Positions 45,925 to 55,168 of a stretch of DNA of 64,000 bases are shown in pieces. Where the stretch lies: positions 930,001 to 994,000 of the forward strand of contig NZ_VFOW01000001.1 of NCBI RefSeq assembly GCF_006716355.1, given 5' to 3'. The translations under genes were made by a program, and so were the position numbers. Source of the DNA: Stackebrandtia endophytica (lineage in GTDB: Bacteria; Actinomycetota; Actinomycetes; Mycobacteriales; Micromonosporaceae). How positions within the stretch are numbered: position 1 is the first letter of the stretch; each line of letters starts with the position of its first letter. The notes beneath the pieces are model-generated. The model did no database searches. It was not told the DNA's origin and worked only from the letters and a program-made list of their open reading frames with translations.

Positions 45925-45999
45925 GCTTCGCGAACTGGGATTTTATTCGAGCGTTTTACCGTTTTCGGCTCGAAATGCGATCAGCTGGAGTCCGTCACA
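45925..45999 (-). promoter_or_regulatory. array 1 leader, overlapping cas2 3' end
   Basis: Only 18 bases separate the cas2 stop from the first leader-proximal repeat, so the leader lies largely inside the cas2 coding end. A 45-nt block beginning GCCGAAAACGGTAAAACG is identical to the sequence preceding array 2, which supports it as the functional leader (Cas1-Cas2 recognition and/or promoter). Confidence 0.7.
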
Positions 46000-46251
46000 G
46001 TCGATGACTTCTCGACGTCGATAGCCAGCGGTGTGGATGATGAACCGCTGTTCGAAGTCGGCGTGAGGGTAGACGATGGTGGCCGCCCCGTCGCCGACTG
46101 ACCCGGCTACGGCTTGCCACAGTTCGTCTCGGACGCGGGCTGACAAGGTCCCTACGTACATTCCTGGGGTCGGTTCGATCATCCAACGAGTGAGGGCACC
46201 GCGGACGTGATCAGGCACAGCGGTGGTGTTGATGACAACGAGTTTGGGCAT
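45943..46251 (-). CDS. cas2: Cas2e, CRISPR adaptation nuclease, 102 aa
   Basis: KLVVINTTAVPDHVRGALTR is the type I-E Cas2 opening and the length is typical. With Cas1 it forms the integrase complex that inserts new spacers at the leader. It starts five bases after the cas1 stop. The C terminus (CDGLQLIAFRAENGKTLE) is encoded within the array leader. All residues appear intact. Confidence 0.9.
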   Translation of the reverse strand: MPKLVVINTTAVPDHVRGALTRWMIEPTPGMYVGTLSARVRDELWQAVAGSVGDGAATIVYPHADFEQRFIIHTAGYRRREVIDCDGLQLIAFRAENGKTLE

Positions 46252-46255
46252 TGGT

Positions 46256-47218
46256 TCACCAGTCCGGGTCTATGTCGCCGTGGTTGACTCCGGCTGATAC
46301 TTCTCCGACATCAGGGTCCCAGAGGTGCACTAGCTCAGGGTTGACGAGCTCTTCTTTCTGGACTTCGCTAGGTGCGAGCAACCATTGAAGGTCGTGGACG
46401 ATTTGAGGCAGCAGTCGGTAAATCCTGAAGTCATCTCGGAGTCTTCGCCTGGCTTCTGCTTCCGGGTTGCTGGATTTATGCAGGGAGAACGCGAGCGGAA
46501 TGGTGTATTTCGCTTTGTAGAGATCACCGATGTCGTATACGAAGGAGTGCTGTTTGCCACTGTGGATGAATCCAAGAGCTGGTGAGCAACCGAGCGCGAG
46601 GATCGCCGCATGGCACACGCCATACAGGGCGTGATTTGCTGCTGACAGTGCTTGGTTGACGTTGCTTTGTTCGTCCCAGTTGTGGGGATCGTAGTTGCGT
46701 TTGAACCCTCGAATACGGTGTTGGTCGGCCAATGTCCGATAGAGGGTTTTCATCCGTTGGCCTTCTAGCCCGCGAAGTACGTTCATCGCGGTGTCGGATT
46801 CGACGTGCTCACCGAATCGCAGGGTGAACATCGCTTGAGCCACTGTCAGTCTCGTGGCGTCGTTGGCCCATGCTCGGGCTTGTTTTTCAAGCCATGTTGT
46901 AGTTAGTGCGCTTGGCAAACCGGCGTTGTACATGCGTACCGCGCCGGCTCCGGCCCACACGACGGTGGTGTTGTGTCTTCCCAATGTCGCCATTGCGGGT
47001 TGGGTTATCGATGTTCCAGTCCCCAAGAGCAGGCATGACAGGCTGGCGATGGGGAGGTAGACGCGGTCGATCTGTCCGTTTCGCTCGACTTGGGCGCAAA
47101 CTCCGGTGTCGTCTTGGACGACGCGAACGGTCTCCAGGTATAGGAACGACAGGCTGTCGCCGATTCGCGGCAGCATCGCCAAGGCTGGTGCACCGAGCTT
47201 CTTGCGGGGGTCAGTCAT
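46256..47218 (-). CDS. cas1: Cas1e, CRISPR integrase, 320 aa
   Basis: The ATG at 47218 (MTDPRKKLG) overlaps the cas6e stop by eight bases and is chosen over 47365. The catalytic residues of type I-E Cas1 are visible: Glu in LRGLEGQRMK (about residue 140), His in GFIHSGKQHS (about 215) and Asp in FVYDIGDLYK (about 225). It catalyses spacer integration with Cas2. Length is standard for Cas1e. Confidence 0.92.
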   Translation of the reverse strand: MTDPRKKLGAPALAMLPRIGDSLSFLYLETVRVVQDDTGVCAQVERNGQIDRVYLPIASLSCLLLGTGTSITQPAMATLGRHNTTVVWAGAGAVRMYNAGLPSALTTTWLEKQARAWANDATRLTVAQAMFTLRFGEHVESDTAMNVLRGLEGQRMKTLYRTLADQHRIRGFKRNYDPHNWDEQSNVNQALSAANHALYGVCHAAILALGCSPALGFIHSGKQHSFVYDIGDLYKAKYTIPLAFSLHKSSNPEAEARRRLRDDFRIYRLLPQIVHDLQWLLAPSEVQKEELVNPELVHLWDPDVGEVSAGVNHGDIDPDW

Positions 47219-47852
47219 CAGTGAGTCCCTTGATGAGCGCGAGGCTGAGCAGGCCGCAGCCGTAGCTTCGCGCTCGACCGATTCCAGTGAGGATGGCGTC
47301 ACGGACAGCGGCGGCGTCGCGCACCGTAGCGGTTCCATCGAATTGGGCCATCGCGTGTCGTCCACGTTTGACGGTCACGTCGGGCAATGGTCTCCATTGG
47401 GTGGAGTTTATGTCGAGGCCGTGGCCGTCCGCCCGGTCGATCCACCACTGCTGGGCGCTGTCTCCTCGAAGGACGCGCAACTTCCCCTGCTGTTCTGGGG
47501 CGGCTGAGTTACCCCAGCGTTTGGTGGGGTTGGCGACTATTCGGTATTTGACAAGCCTGCCCGGATGCAGTGCCCCGATGATCGGACCAATTTGTCGAGT
47601 CTGGACAGCCATCAAACTGGATGACGGCAGGCGTTCGGTTCGAGGCTCCTGGGCGGTCTGGACCAGCATGGTGGTGGTGGCGTCGATGTTTTCTATTCGA
47701 TAGAGCAGCCCAGCCGTGCGCCTAGGGTGTTCTCCTAGATCATCGTCAACGAGTCTCATAAGGTAACGGTGCTGTGCTTGCCCATCGGTGAGCATTCGGC
47801 GAATGTCACGATGGTGCGTGGCCACAGTGATCCGAGTAAGCCAGCCCGTCAT
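47211..47852 (-). CDS. cas6e: Cas6e crRNA endoribonuclease, 213 aa
   Basis: N-terminal ferredoxin-like fold with the probable catalytic His in DGQAQHRYLMRL (about residue 28) and the C-terminal glycine-rich loop GIGRARSYGCGLLSLA. It cuts the repeat hairpin to release crRNA and stays bound to its 3' end. Starts in an ATGA overlap with cas5e. Confidence 0.9.
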   Translation of the reverse strand: MTGWLTRITVATHHRDIRRMLTDGQAQHRYLMRLVDDDLGEHPRRTAGLLYRIENIDATTTMLVQTAQEPRTERLPSSSLMAVQTRQIGPIIGALHPGRLVKYRIVANPTKRWGNSAAPEQQGKLRVLRGDSAQQWWIDRADGHGLDINSTQWRPLPDVTVKRGRHAMAQFDGTATVRDAAAVRDAILTGIGRARSYGCGLLSLALIKGLTDD

Positions 47853-48589
47853 GCGGCGCCTCCCGAAATAAAGCGTCCCAGTGCTTCACGATAGGAGTCC
47901 GGGCCTCCTGCGCACAGATCCACGGGGAGATCCTCAGTAGATTTGATGACATGACGGATGCGGTATTGACGGTCTCGCCGGGGGAAGGAATCGCAATCGT
48001 CACGGACTTCTGTGGTCGCATGTGGATCATTTGGTGCGGCAGACCCGATGAAGTCAACCCGTACCGTATCGGCTTGACCGGGCCTGAATCTCGGTAGTGG
48101 TACGTCACGCAGTCGCGCCTGTGCATCATCGAAGACACCTAGCAGCATTGGTTGTTCAGGTGGACACGATCGGCGCCCCAGGAAAGGCTGCCAATACGGG
48201 AACTCCAGTGAACGGGCTGCCTTAACGACCACGTCATCAGGTCCCTCGCACGCCACGGTGAAGACCGCGTCGGTGAGATAGTGACGTTGTGTCAGGATGG
48301 CGCTTTTTTTGCGTCCGCCTCCGGCTGTGGGTATGCCACGGCCGATGGGATAGTTGCCGCCGATGGTGTGGAAGTCAATGAGCCGGACACCGGGTCGATC
48401 AACACGGATGGTGAATTCGAGATCGGTCAAGCCTCCTAGCGACTGTCCTCTCGAGATTCCGGCCGCCGCTGCCAACAACCCCAGCAGGCCTGAACGGGTC
48501 GGAAAGTCGATGGTGTCGCGTTCGCCGAACACGCCATGTTCGCCCCAGCTTTGCATTGGCCCGGCAAGCCGGATCAACATACCGGTCAC
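47849..48589 (-). CDS. cas5e: Cas5e, Cascade subunit, 246 aa
   Basis: LIRLAGPMQSWGEHGVFGER and FPTRSGLLGLLAAAAG are the Cas5e N-terminal signature. It caps the 5' end of the crRNA in the Cascade complex. ATGA-type overlaps on both sides join it to cas7e and cas6e. Confidence 0.92.
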   Translation of the reverse strand: MTGMLIRLAGPMQSWGEHGVFGERDTIDFPTRSGLLGLLAAAAGISRGQSLGGLTDLEFTIRVDRPGVRLIDFHTIGGNYPIGRGIPTAGGGRKKSAILTQRHYLTDAVFTVACEGPDDVVVKAARSLEFPYWQPFLGRRSCPPEQPMLLGVFDDAQARLRDVPLPRFRPGQADTVRVDFIGSAAPNDPHATTEVRDDCDSFPRRDRQYRIRHVIKSTEDLPVDLCAGGPDSYREALGRFISGGAA

Positions 48590-49725
48590 TGCGGCTCCGT
48601 GGTGTGGGATTCGCTGATGGCCTTGGCTACCAGATTATCAATGGACTCCATGTCCTCCCCCATATGTTGAAGCTCATCATCAGAGACGCTAACGTGCCCC
48701 GACCAGGCGAGATGACGCCCGGTCAGCAATGTGGACAGTCTTCCTGCGTACCTCTCCAACGCCTGGATCGACTGGGTGACGTTGCCGTCGTGCCCGATGA
48801 TTGGTTTCTCGAAGGCTGGTGCCATCGACACCGGGCGATCGGTACGAACAGCGATGTGAACGAGGTCGGGAATCGTCGCCGGAGCCGTCGGGCGGTTCTT
48901 CCCGGTCGGTACGGTTCGGATGAACGCTTGCAGGAACTGCGTGACCATTTCATCGGTGACGGAGTCGTCGGCGCCGAGATTGCGAGCTAGCCCTCTCACG
49001 TCGATGTTGGCGTAGCGATAGAACGTTCCCGCGCTGAACATCGCCGTGTTGATATGGCCGCTGCCGGGAATCCCCAGGTCGGCCTCGACATCGTCGACGG
49101 CTGCGAAGAAGTCGAACTCCGGTGTGGTCTCATGCGTGGTGAAGGCGTGCGCCATCTGCACCGCGCCATCGACATTGGCGCCCGGCAGTTCGGCGAGCAT
49201 CCGACCGAACAAGTTGATGGAGGCGCTGCGCCGTTTCAACACATCCGTGACGGCATCGACCGGCAGCACGCCTTTAGGCGTCTTCTTTGCCTCGGCGGCG
49301 ACGATGGCATCCTTGTGATTGGCTGCGATGGCGGTCAATTCATCAAGTCCGGCAGCCGGAAGGTAGAGCAGGACTGAGGTGGTCAGCACCTCCTGTTCCT
49401 TCTCGTCCTTTGCCTTTTCAAGCTTGATCCCGGCCGAACGCGCTACCTGACGGCCGGCGGCTTCGGCGTCGTCTGTTGACCAGCCGTGCCGGTCCTGAAG
49501 ACGTTCAGCCACACCGCGAACGACACGGCGGGTTCGAATCGCCGGATCCCCCAGCTTGGACTCGATGTCAATCCGGATTTGCCGCTTCCACGACTGGCTG
49601 GAGATCCGGGTCCGTTCCCGACCACCGAAGATCATCGTCTTCGGGGCGCCTTCGCTGTCCCGGTTGGGATTGCTGAACGGCAGCGTCTGCAATGCGTGAA
49701 TGTCGATGTACAGGGGCTGGTTCAT
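48586..49725 (-). CDS. cas7e: Cas7e, Cascade backbone subunit, 379 aa
   Basis: IDIHALQTLPFSNPNRDSEG, then KTMIFGGRERTRISSQSWKR, is the diagnostic Cas7e/CasC opening; the central part carries AFTTHETTPEFDFFAAVDD and the C-terminal thumb region. Six copies coat the crRNA. Length and motifs are normal; overlaps its neighbours by four bases. Confidence 0.93.
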   Translation of the reverse strand: MNQPLYIDIHALQTLPFSNPNRDSEGAPKTMIFGGRERTRISSQSWKRQIRIDIESKLGDPAIRTRRVVRGVAERLQDRHGWSTDDAEAAGRQVARSAGIKLEKAKDEKEQEVLTTSVLLYLPAAGLDELTAIAANHKDAIVAAEAKKTPKGVLPVDAVTDVLKRRSASINLFGRMLAELPGANVDGAVQMAHAFTTHETTPEFDFFAAVDDVEADLGIPGSGHINTAMFSAGTFYRYANIDVRGLARNLGADDSVTDEMVTQFLQAFIRTVPTGKNRPTAPATIPDLVHIAVRTDRPVSMAPAFEKPIIGHDGNVTQSIQALERYAGRLSTLLTGRHLAWSGHVSVSDDELQHMGEDMESIDNLVAKAISESHTTEPQ

Positions 49726-50360
49726 TCCGTCTCGCTTTCATCAGGCTTGGTGGTGGTTCGCTCGGCCCGCAACCGGTTCACCGTGCGGTGGTAGTCACGA
49801 ATCCATTGCTTGGAGGTTTTTCGCTGTTGGATCGGCCAGGTGGTGAGGTCTTCAATCAACCCGGGCCACCGAACCGGGACAAGGCTGCCGCGCAAATGCA
49901 ACACCGTTCGGGGCAACAGACGATGGATGCCGGTCGAGTTTTGCCGGGCAAGCAATATCAGGCGGTGCTCGGCGAGGTCATCAGAGAACAGTTTGTGCGT
50001 TACCACCGCATGTGCCATCGAGGAGCCCAGGGTCGACCGACCGTTCAACAGTGGTTCCCTCATGTCGGCAGCCCGTGCCCGGGGCGACTGCGCGCATACC
50101 ATCGCCAGCACCGTGAGGAATGCGCGTTCTTCGGCCTCGTTGGAGTGTTCTGTTAGGAATGGCTCTATGTGACGCAACGCCAGCAATGCCAGTGACGAGT
50201 CCGGGGCGGCACCGAGACTTCGTTTCAGAGCTGATCGAGGCCCTGCTTGTTCCAGGAGGGGGCGTCCCCTGTCGTTACCAGTCGTCGTCTGCGGCCAGCC
50301 TTTCGTTACCCGCCTGATCGCGGTACTGGCTCTGCTCGACAGATCCGTTTCCGTCGCCAT
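49722..50360 (-). CDS. cse2: Cse2 (CasB), Cascade small subunit, 212 aa
   Basis: The ATG at 50360 (MATETDLSSRAST) gives a normal-length Cse2: GPRSALKRSLGAAPDSS, then ALLALRHIEPF and a helical body ending RLRAERTTTKPDESETE. It stabilises the target strand in Cascade. Its start lies 86 bases inside cas8e, an unusually long overlap. The open frame to 50441 is not needed. Confidence 0.88.
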   Translation of the reverse strand: MATETDLSSRASTAIRRVTKGWPQTTTGNDRGRPLLEQAGPRSALKRSLGAAPDSSLALLALRHIEPFLTEHSNEAEERAFLTVLAMVCAQSPRARAADMREPLLNGRSTLGSSMAHAVVTHKLFSDDLAEHRLILLARQNSTGIHRLLPRTVLHLRGSLVPVRWPGLIEDLTTWPIQQRKTSKQWIRDYHRTVNRLRAERTTTKPDESETE

Positions 50361-51849
50361 ACATGGCGTCCTTTCTCCAACCACGGAGCAACCGAGTACG
50401 GTGAGTCTCCAATGTCTTGATCGCGTCCGGACCGGTCTCATAAGCTCCGGTTACGGTGTCCCACACCGACAACGCGATCCTGATGAATTCATTCGGCATG
50501 ATCGGCAACGGTTCCCGGGACTCCACCAACCCCCAGAAGCGCCGCCCAGCGCGACTCCAATAGTCGGCCATAGCCGCCGCCGGCTCCTCCGCTTTGGGGT
50601 CGTGACGCAATTCCTGCCAGGCCAACCTCAATGCGCGGCGCAGACTCTCACCACAACCTGATGCCGCATCGTGGACTCGCCGGACTCGGTCGTCCAGGTC
50701 ATGGTTCTTCAACACCCCCAGAATCGGAGGGGTCGTCTCCTGGAAATACGCCTTGTCGCGGGTCTGGCCGTCCTGGTCGTACCCGATAGCTCTGATACGC
50801 AGCCGTTCCAACAGGTCAATCGACAATTCACTCAGCTCAACCAGCACCTGTGGCCGATCGTCACGCGACTCGACGGTGCTCTCCAGAATCAAGGAGTCCA
50901 AGTCCCGCCAGATCGCCCGATCAGCCCGGGCGTACCGCGGAAACCGGTCTCCCTTCTTATTCTCCTGGTAGGGAACAAAGGGATCGTCCACTTCGCCATG
51001 CGGATATCGCCATGCCCAGGTGATGTATGCATCAACCACGGCGTCACCGGCTTCATTGGGAACCAGCAGAACCGCATGCCGGAAACGCCTGGACAATATT
51101 CCGGCAAATCCAGACGGCATTGGAGGCTCACTCAACGGATCATTCAGTTGGTCCTCCCACGGCGCCATCGCGACACCGTCACCGGGGGGAACATACGCCT
51201 GGTTCAGCAGCAGAGTCTCGTACAGATTGTCACCCATCGGATGCACCGATAGCGTTCGACGCAACGGTCCCGACCCGGTGTTCCCAGCTCTCGTGCCCTG
51301 CACCGTCCGAGGCGTACACGTCCCCGACGGTCCGTAGTACAGCCAGGCCAACAAATGCCATACCGACTCCGCAGCCGTGAGTGGACGCTGAACAACATCG
51401 GTGTCATGCGATAGAAACACCTGGTTATTTCCCGCGATGCGTGTCCACTGCAGCTTATTGACGCCTGTGGATCCCGGACACTCCGTCGACAGTCGCGGAT
51501 CCTGCAGGAATGGCCGATCTACATCGAAGAGTCTAAAGTGGCTATCGTCGCTCAGAACCCGATTGATTTCGTCTTCGTCGAACCCTCGTTCCCTATCCTC
51601 AAGCAGCTCGGCGCGCAGGCGATGCCACTGGGACGCCGAACCTGCTTTGTCCAGACCCGTGATCTGTGCCGTCAATACCGACAGAACACGCATCAAACCG
51701 GCCATAGCAGGAGGCAAGGGCGCGTTCACATCGATGATGTCCGTTGACCGCAGGAACAGCTCGCGTAGCCCTATTGGTCGGACGTCAGACGGCGGGTCAC
51801 GGAACGTGACGCCAATCCACGGCGACGTCCTCAGATCAAATTCATCCAT
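50275..51849 (-). CDS. cas8e: Cas8e (Cse1/CasA), Cascade large subunit, 524 aa
   Basis: I choose the ATG at 51849 because MDEFDLRTSPWIGV is the conserved Cse1 opening; the upstream GTG frame to 51918 adds non-conserved sequence. Motifs include GLRELFLRSTDIIDVNAP and NKLQWTRIAGNNQVFLSHDT. It recognises the PAM and recruits Cas3. Three bases short of the cas3 stop region upstream, confirming the operon order. Confidence 0.9.
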   Translation of the reverse strand: MDEFDLRTSPWIGVTFRDPPSDVRPIGLRELFLRSTDIIDVNAPLPPAMAGLMRVLSVLTAQITGLDKAGSASQWHRLRAELLEDRERGFDEDEINRVLSDDSHFRLFDVDRPFLQDPRLSTECPGSTGVNKLQWTRIAGNNQVFLSHDTDVVQRPLTAAESVWHLLAWLYYGPSGTCTPRTVQGTRAGNTGSGPLRRTLSVHPMGDNLYETLLLNQAYVPPGDGVAMAPWEDQLNDPLSEPPMPSGFAGILSRRFRHAVLLVPNEAGDAVVDAYITWAWRYPHGEVDDPFVPYQENKKGDRFPRYARADRAIWRDLDSLILESTVESRDDRPQVLVELSELSIDLLERLRIRAIGYDQDGQTRDKAYFQETTPPILGVLKNHDLDDRVRRVHDAASGCGESLRRALRLAWQELRHDPKAEEPAAAMADYWSRAGRRFWGLVESREPLPIMPNEFIRIALSVWDTVTGAYETGPDAIKTLETHRTRLLRGWRKDAMYGDGNGSVEQSQYRDQAGNERLAADDDW

Positions 51850-51930
51850 GCCCCGCCCACTCCCCTGGTCAACATCTCTAGCATCAGACGTTATTCGGTG
51901 CGATCCAAATGATGTCACCTGCCTGTGACA

Positions 51931-54735
51931 TCACCGCAACAGGCCCAGCTTCGCATCCAGCCTGAAGTTGTTGCCTCGCATACGAACGGGCTGAGGATCA
52001 CCATCGGCGTTGAAGTCGAAGATCAACGGAATCACCCTCTTGAGCAGGTGGTTTTTCGACCAGCCGTCGGGCTGTGCGGCCAGGCCAGCTTCATGATCCA
52101 CATAGCTGGTCCGCAAAGGAATCGTGTGTTCGATGATCGACGCGAGCTCCGACCTGAGCCAAATGGGATCAGTTCCTCGCCACCTCGGCGCCGGCACAGG
52201 CTTCTCGCACTCTTCGTCGAAGTAGAGGTTGCCGTCGCGCCGAAAACAAGGCAACACCCGCACTGAGTCGGCGTTGAACCGAGTCGACACCATCTCGTCG
52301 TCAATGACGTTGGCACCTTTAGACAACAGTTGTACCGCCGAAACGTGCCCCGGTCTCGGAATGCTCTTTCGGATCGCCTCAGCTGCTGCCACCAACTCAT
52401 ATGCCTTGCTGGTGACCTCCGCGTTCTCATGTCCGGCAATGAGGGACGGATCCGTGTGAACAGTGTCAACTAGATCTTGGACTTCCCCGGGAACTTGAAC
52501 CGGTAGACCTCCGAGTCCGGTGATCAACCGATGCGTGCGAATCATGGCCGCTTCGGGATACACATATATCCAGCCACCAGGAAGCGCCAGTTCGTCACCC
52601 TGCTGGGGTGTGAGGACGACGAGCCGATGACCCTTCACCCACTTGGGACGATAGGCATCGTTTTCCGGATGCCGGCATCCCCGACCGGCGCGTTGAAACA
52701 ACAGCTCCAGTGGCGCCAGATCGGTGACCATGAGGTCCATGTCGATGTCGACTGATTGCTCAATGACCTGAGTGCTGACGATAATGGTCCGCCCACCCCG
52801 GTCACCCTTTTTGCCGAAGCGTCTCACGATATCGCTGGTGATCTCATCTCGCCGGTGTAGCGGCATCCGGGCGTGCAACAGGATCAACTCAGCATCAGAT
52901 CCTTGCTCCGCCAACCATGTTTTCAGGCCGAGATAGGTTTGCTGGGCCTCATCCACAGTGGTACAGATAACGGCGGCACTGCCACGAGAGTCCAACAAAG
53001 GAGCCAAGTGAGTCTTCAAAGCTGCCATACGCTGCATGCCAGAGTCGGAGACTCCACATGGGTGCACCTCGATGAACAGTTCCCGTTGCTGCTCCGACGC
53101 AACCTCAATGGCCTCGGACGTCGATTTCTGCGACTCCAAGTCGACGTAGCGCCACCCCGGATACTTCAACGCCGCGGAGATATCGCCGACTGCACCGACG
53201 GGCTGTCCTAGATAGGCAGCCGTCAACCGGCTAGCGGTTCGTTGCGGAAGGGTTGCCGACATCAGGATGACAGGCACCCGCAGGTGTCCGCACCAGGCCA
53301 GGAATGTCGACAACAACTGTTCCACGTATTCATCGAAAGCGTGGACCTCATCGATGATGATCGTCTTGTTGGCGAACGCAAGCATCCGGAATGCGTTGTG
53401 GCGGATCGGAAGTACCGATAGAAGCGCCTGGTCGATCGTACCGACACTGACCGGCGCGAAGGCCGCCTTCTTACCTCCACTGAGCCACTCGGTGACGACC
53501 GTGAGCATGTCCTTAGCTTGCGATGCAACCGAGTCGCCCTGCTCCAGTTCGTTCTTCAACCGGCGAAGCCAAGCCATACTGTGCAGCAGATTCAGCGGTG
53601 TCGGGTTCGCCACCCGTTCCTTCAAGAAGGAGGCGAGCCGCGGTTCCATCTCATTGGACGTCGCCATCGTCGGCAACAGAAAACTCAATCCAGCTGAACC
53701 AGCCGCCTCCGACATGATCCCTGCCGCGAACAACGCTGCCTCGGTCTTACCTTGACCCGTCTGCTCAGCCATAATCAGCAACCCCGGTCCGGTAACCAGA
53801 GCAGGTAGCCCGGATTCGAGACTGCGCTGCAGCCGATTAGGTTCAAACCCGAACTGGTCTACGAATGTGCCGGGCTTGAGTTGCAATCGGGTCAAACCTG
53901 CCTGCTGCAGCTCCGCAGAAGCACGGTCACCACTGCCATCGAAGAACCTCTTCAACTGCTCGACACGGCCCATCTCAGGAACATCGGGCAAACGCAGCTT
54001 GACATACTCGGTTCGGCTGGCCAACCAATCAGCCAGGACCACGATGGCACACACGATGACCTGTGCCTCATGAGTAATCTCTCGCGGCCAGTGGTCGAAA
54101 CCCAATACCGCACGCATGGCTTCGAGATGAGCCAATCGTTGCCGCCCCCAGGCACCGATGCCTAGACCATGCGCCTTCATCTTGTCGGCTTTGAAGTCTT
54201 TGGGGTCCGCGGTGGTAAAAACTCCGTGATGCCCACCGACAATCTCGCCGACCCTCACGGACAGATGTCGTGGAATGCCGAGCTTGTGCTGCAACGCCGC
54301 ACCAATCCACAAGTGACCAGCACGCGCATGGTCTGTGCAATCGCCTTCCTGTGGATACCCGTTCGGCATCGCCACCTTCCGTTGGAATCCTGGACTGGCC
54401 TTCCCAACATCATGAACCCCAGCCATAAACATCACGAAACAGCGAGATTCCTGTGCGGACAGTCCCAGTTCCTTCGAAAGCCAACCACGCAATCCCAGCG
54501 ACAGATAGTCATCCCATACCGCTCCGGCCAAGGCCGCCGTGTCCAGCAAGTGACAAACCAACGGGTACTTTACGAGCGATCCGTCGTGCTCCTCCAAGCC
54601 ACGAGACTTACCCCATAGCACCAGATCCGGTCCACCATCAGGCAACTCCCCGACCCAGAATTCACCACACACCGTCGACACCCTCCAATACGATTGACCT
54701 ACCCGATAGATACCACGTATGTGTTCGAGGTTCAT
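51931..54735 (-). CDS. cas3: Cas3, HD nuclease-helicase, 934 aa
   Basis: N-terminal HD nuclease: His in PLVCHLLDTAALAG, HD in MAGVHDVGKASPGF, and HH in VGGHHGVFTT. Superfamily 2 helicase follows with Walker A EQTGQGKTEAALF (about residue 328), DEVHAFDEY (about 463), LMSATLPQRTAS, and motif VI QRAGRGCRH. It shreds DNA marked by Cascade. First gene of the operon; start codon assumed at 54735 without a strong ribosome site. All catalytic motifs present. Confidence 0.93.
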   Translation of the reverse strand: MNLEHIRGIYRVGQSYWRVSTVCGEFWVGELPDGGPDLVLWGKSRGLEEHDGSLVKYPLVCHLLDTAALAGAVWDDYLSLGLRGWLSKELGLSAQESRCFVMFMAGVHDVGKASPGFQRKVAMPNGYPQEGDCTDHARAGHLWIGAALQHKLGIPRHLSVRVGEIVGGHHGVFTTADPKDFKADKMKAHGLGIGAWGRQRLAHLEAMRAVLGFDHWPREITHEAQVIVCAIVVLADWLASRTEYVKLRLPDVPEMGRVEQLKRFFDGSGDRASAELQQAGLTRLQLKPGTFVDQFGFEPNRLQRSLESGLPALVTGPGLLIMAEQTGQGKTEAALFAAGIMSEAAGSAGLSFLLPTMATSNEMEPRLASFLKERVANPTPLNLLHSMAWLRRLKNELEQGDSVASQAKDMLTVVTEWLSGGKKAAFAPVSVGTIDQALLSVLPIRHNAFRMLAFANKTIIIDEVHAFDEYVEQLLSTFLAWCGHLRVPVILMSATLPQRTASRLTAAYLGQPVGAVGDISAALKYPGWRYVDLESQKSTSEAIEVASEQQRELFIEVHPCGVSDSGMQRMAALKTHLAPLLDSRGSAAVICTTVDEAQQTYLGLKTWLAEQGSDAELILLHARMPLHRRDEITSDIVRRFGKKGDRGGRTIIVSTQVIEQSVDIDMDLMVTDLAPLELLFQRAGRGCRHPENDAYRPKWVKGHRLVVLTPQQGDELALPGGWIYVYPEAAMIRTHRLITGLGGLPVQVPGEVQDLVDTVHTDPSLIAGHENAEVTSKAYELVAAAEAIRKSIPRPGHVSAVQLLSKGANVIDDEMVSTRFNADSVRVLPCFRRDGNLYFDEECEKPVPAPRWRGTDPIWLRSELASIIEHTIPLRTSYVDHEAGLAAQPDGWSKNHLLKRVIPLIFDFNADGDPQPVRMRGNNFRLDAKLGLLR

Positions 54736-55093
54736 TTGAGGGCATTGAGTTCCCTGGATTGGGGGAGCGGTGACGATCAGCTTCTCTTTCGCGAAAAGCG
54801 ACCATCATGGAGCATCGGGGAAGCTGTGCTCAGGATTCCACTTGATAGTGTGACGCTGATCAACGAACGTATGCGACAAACCCGTGGAGGGGTCCGACAA
54901 TCGCACCATGTACACCCGCAATTGCGTTGGAGATGTCCTGCCCCACCTTCGCCTGATCAAAATGCACGAGGCAACTGTCATCACGGTCCCCTCCTCCCCG
55001 GAAGATCTCCCCACGACATGGACTCCTGCGGGTGACTGTCACGCAAGTCCCGAGAACCACAGACCCGATGCTCGACGCCGAGAGCTAACCCCC
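54736..55093. other. cas operon upstream region
   Basis: Contains the promoter region of the minus-strand cas operon. A plus-strand frame from 54884 lacks a start context; its last 27 codons (from about 55070) are the degenerate cas2 end described separately. The rest has no recognised gene. Confidence 0.5.
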
Positions 55094-55168
55094 TGTGACG
55101 GACTCCAACTTGTCGCGTTCCAGGCCGAAAACGGTAAAACGCTCGAATAAAATCCCAGTTCGCGAAGC
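55070..55168 (+). promoter_or_regulatory. array 2 leader, a degenerate second copy of the cas2 3' end
   Basis: Translated, 55070-55150 ends ARRRELTPCDGLQLVAFQ then AENGKTLE and a stop, nearly the C terminus of Cas2e (RRREVIDCDGLQLIAFR then AENGKTLE). At DNA level the last 45 bases before the first repeat are identical to the array 1 leader and the 30 before them are ~75 percent identical. The stop codon and 18-base gap to the repeat are preserved. No other part of cas2 is recognisable here. Confidence 0.75.

Noticed and set aside
54884-55150. 88-aa plus-strand frame ahead of array 2
   Set aside because: Only its last ~27 codons resemble anything (the cas2 end); the rest has no start or family, so it is leader DNA rather than a gene.
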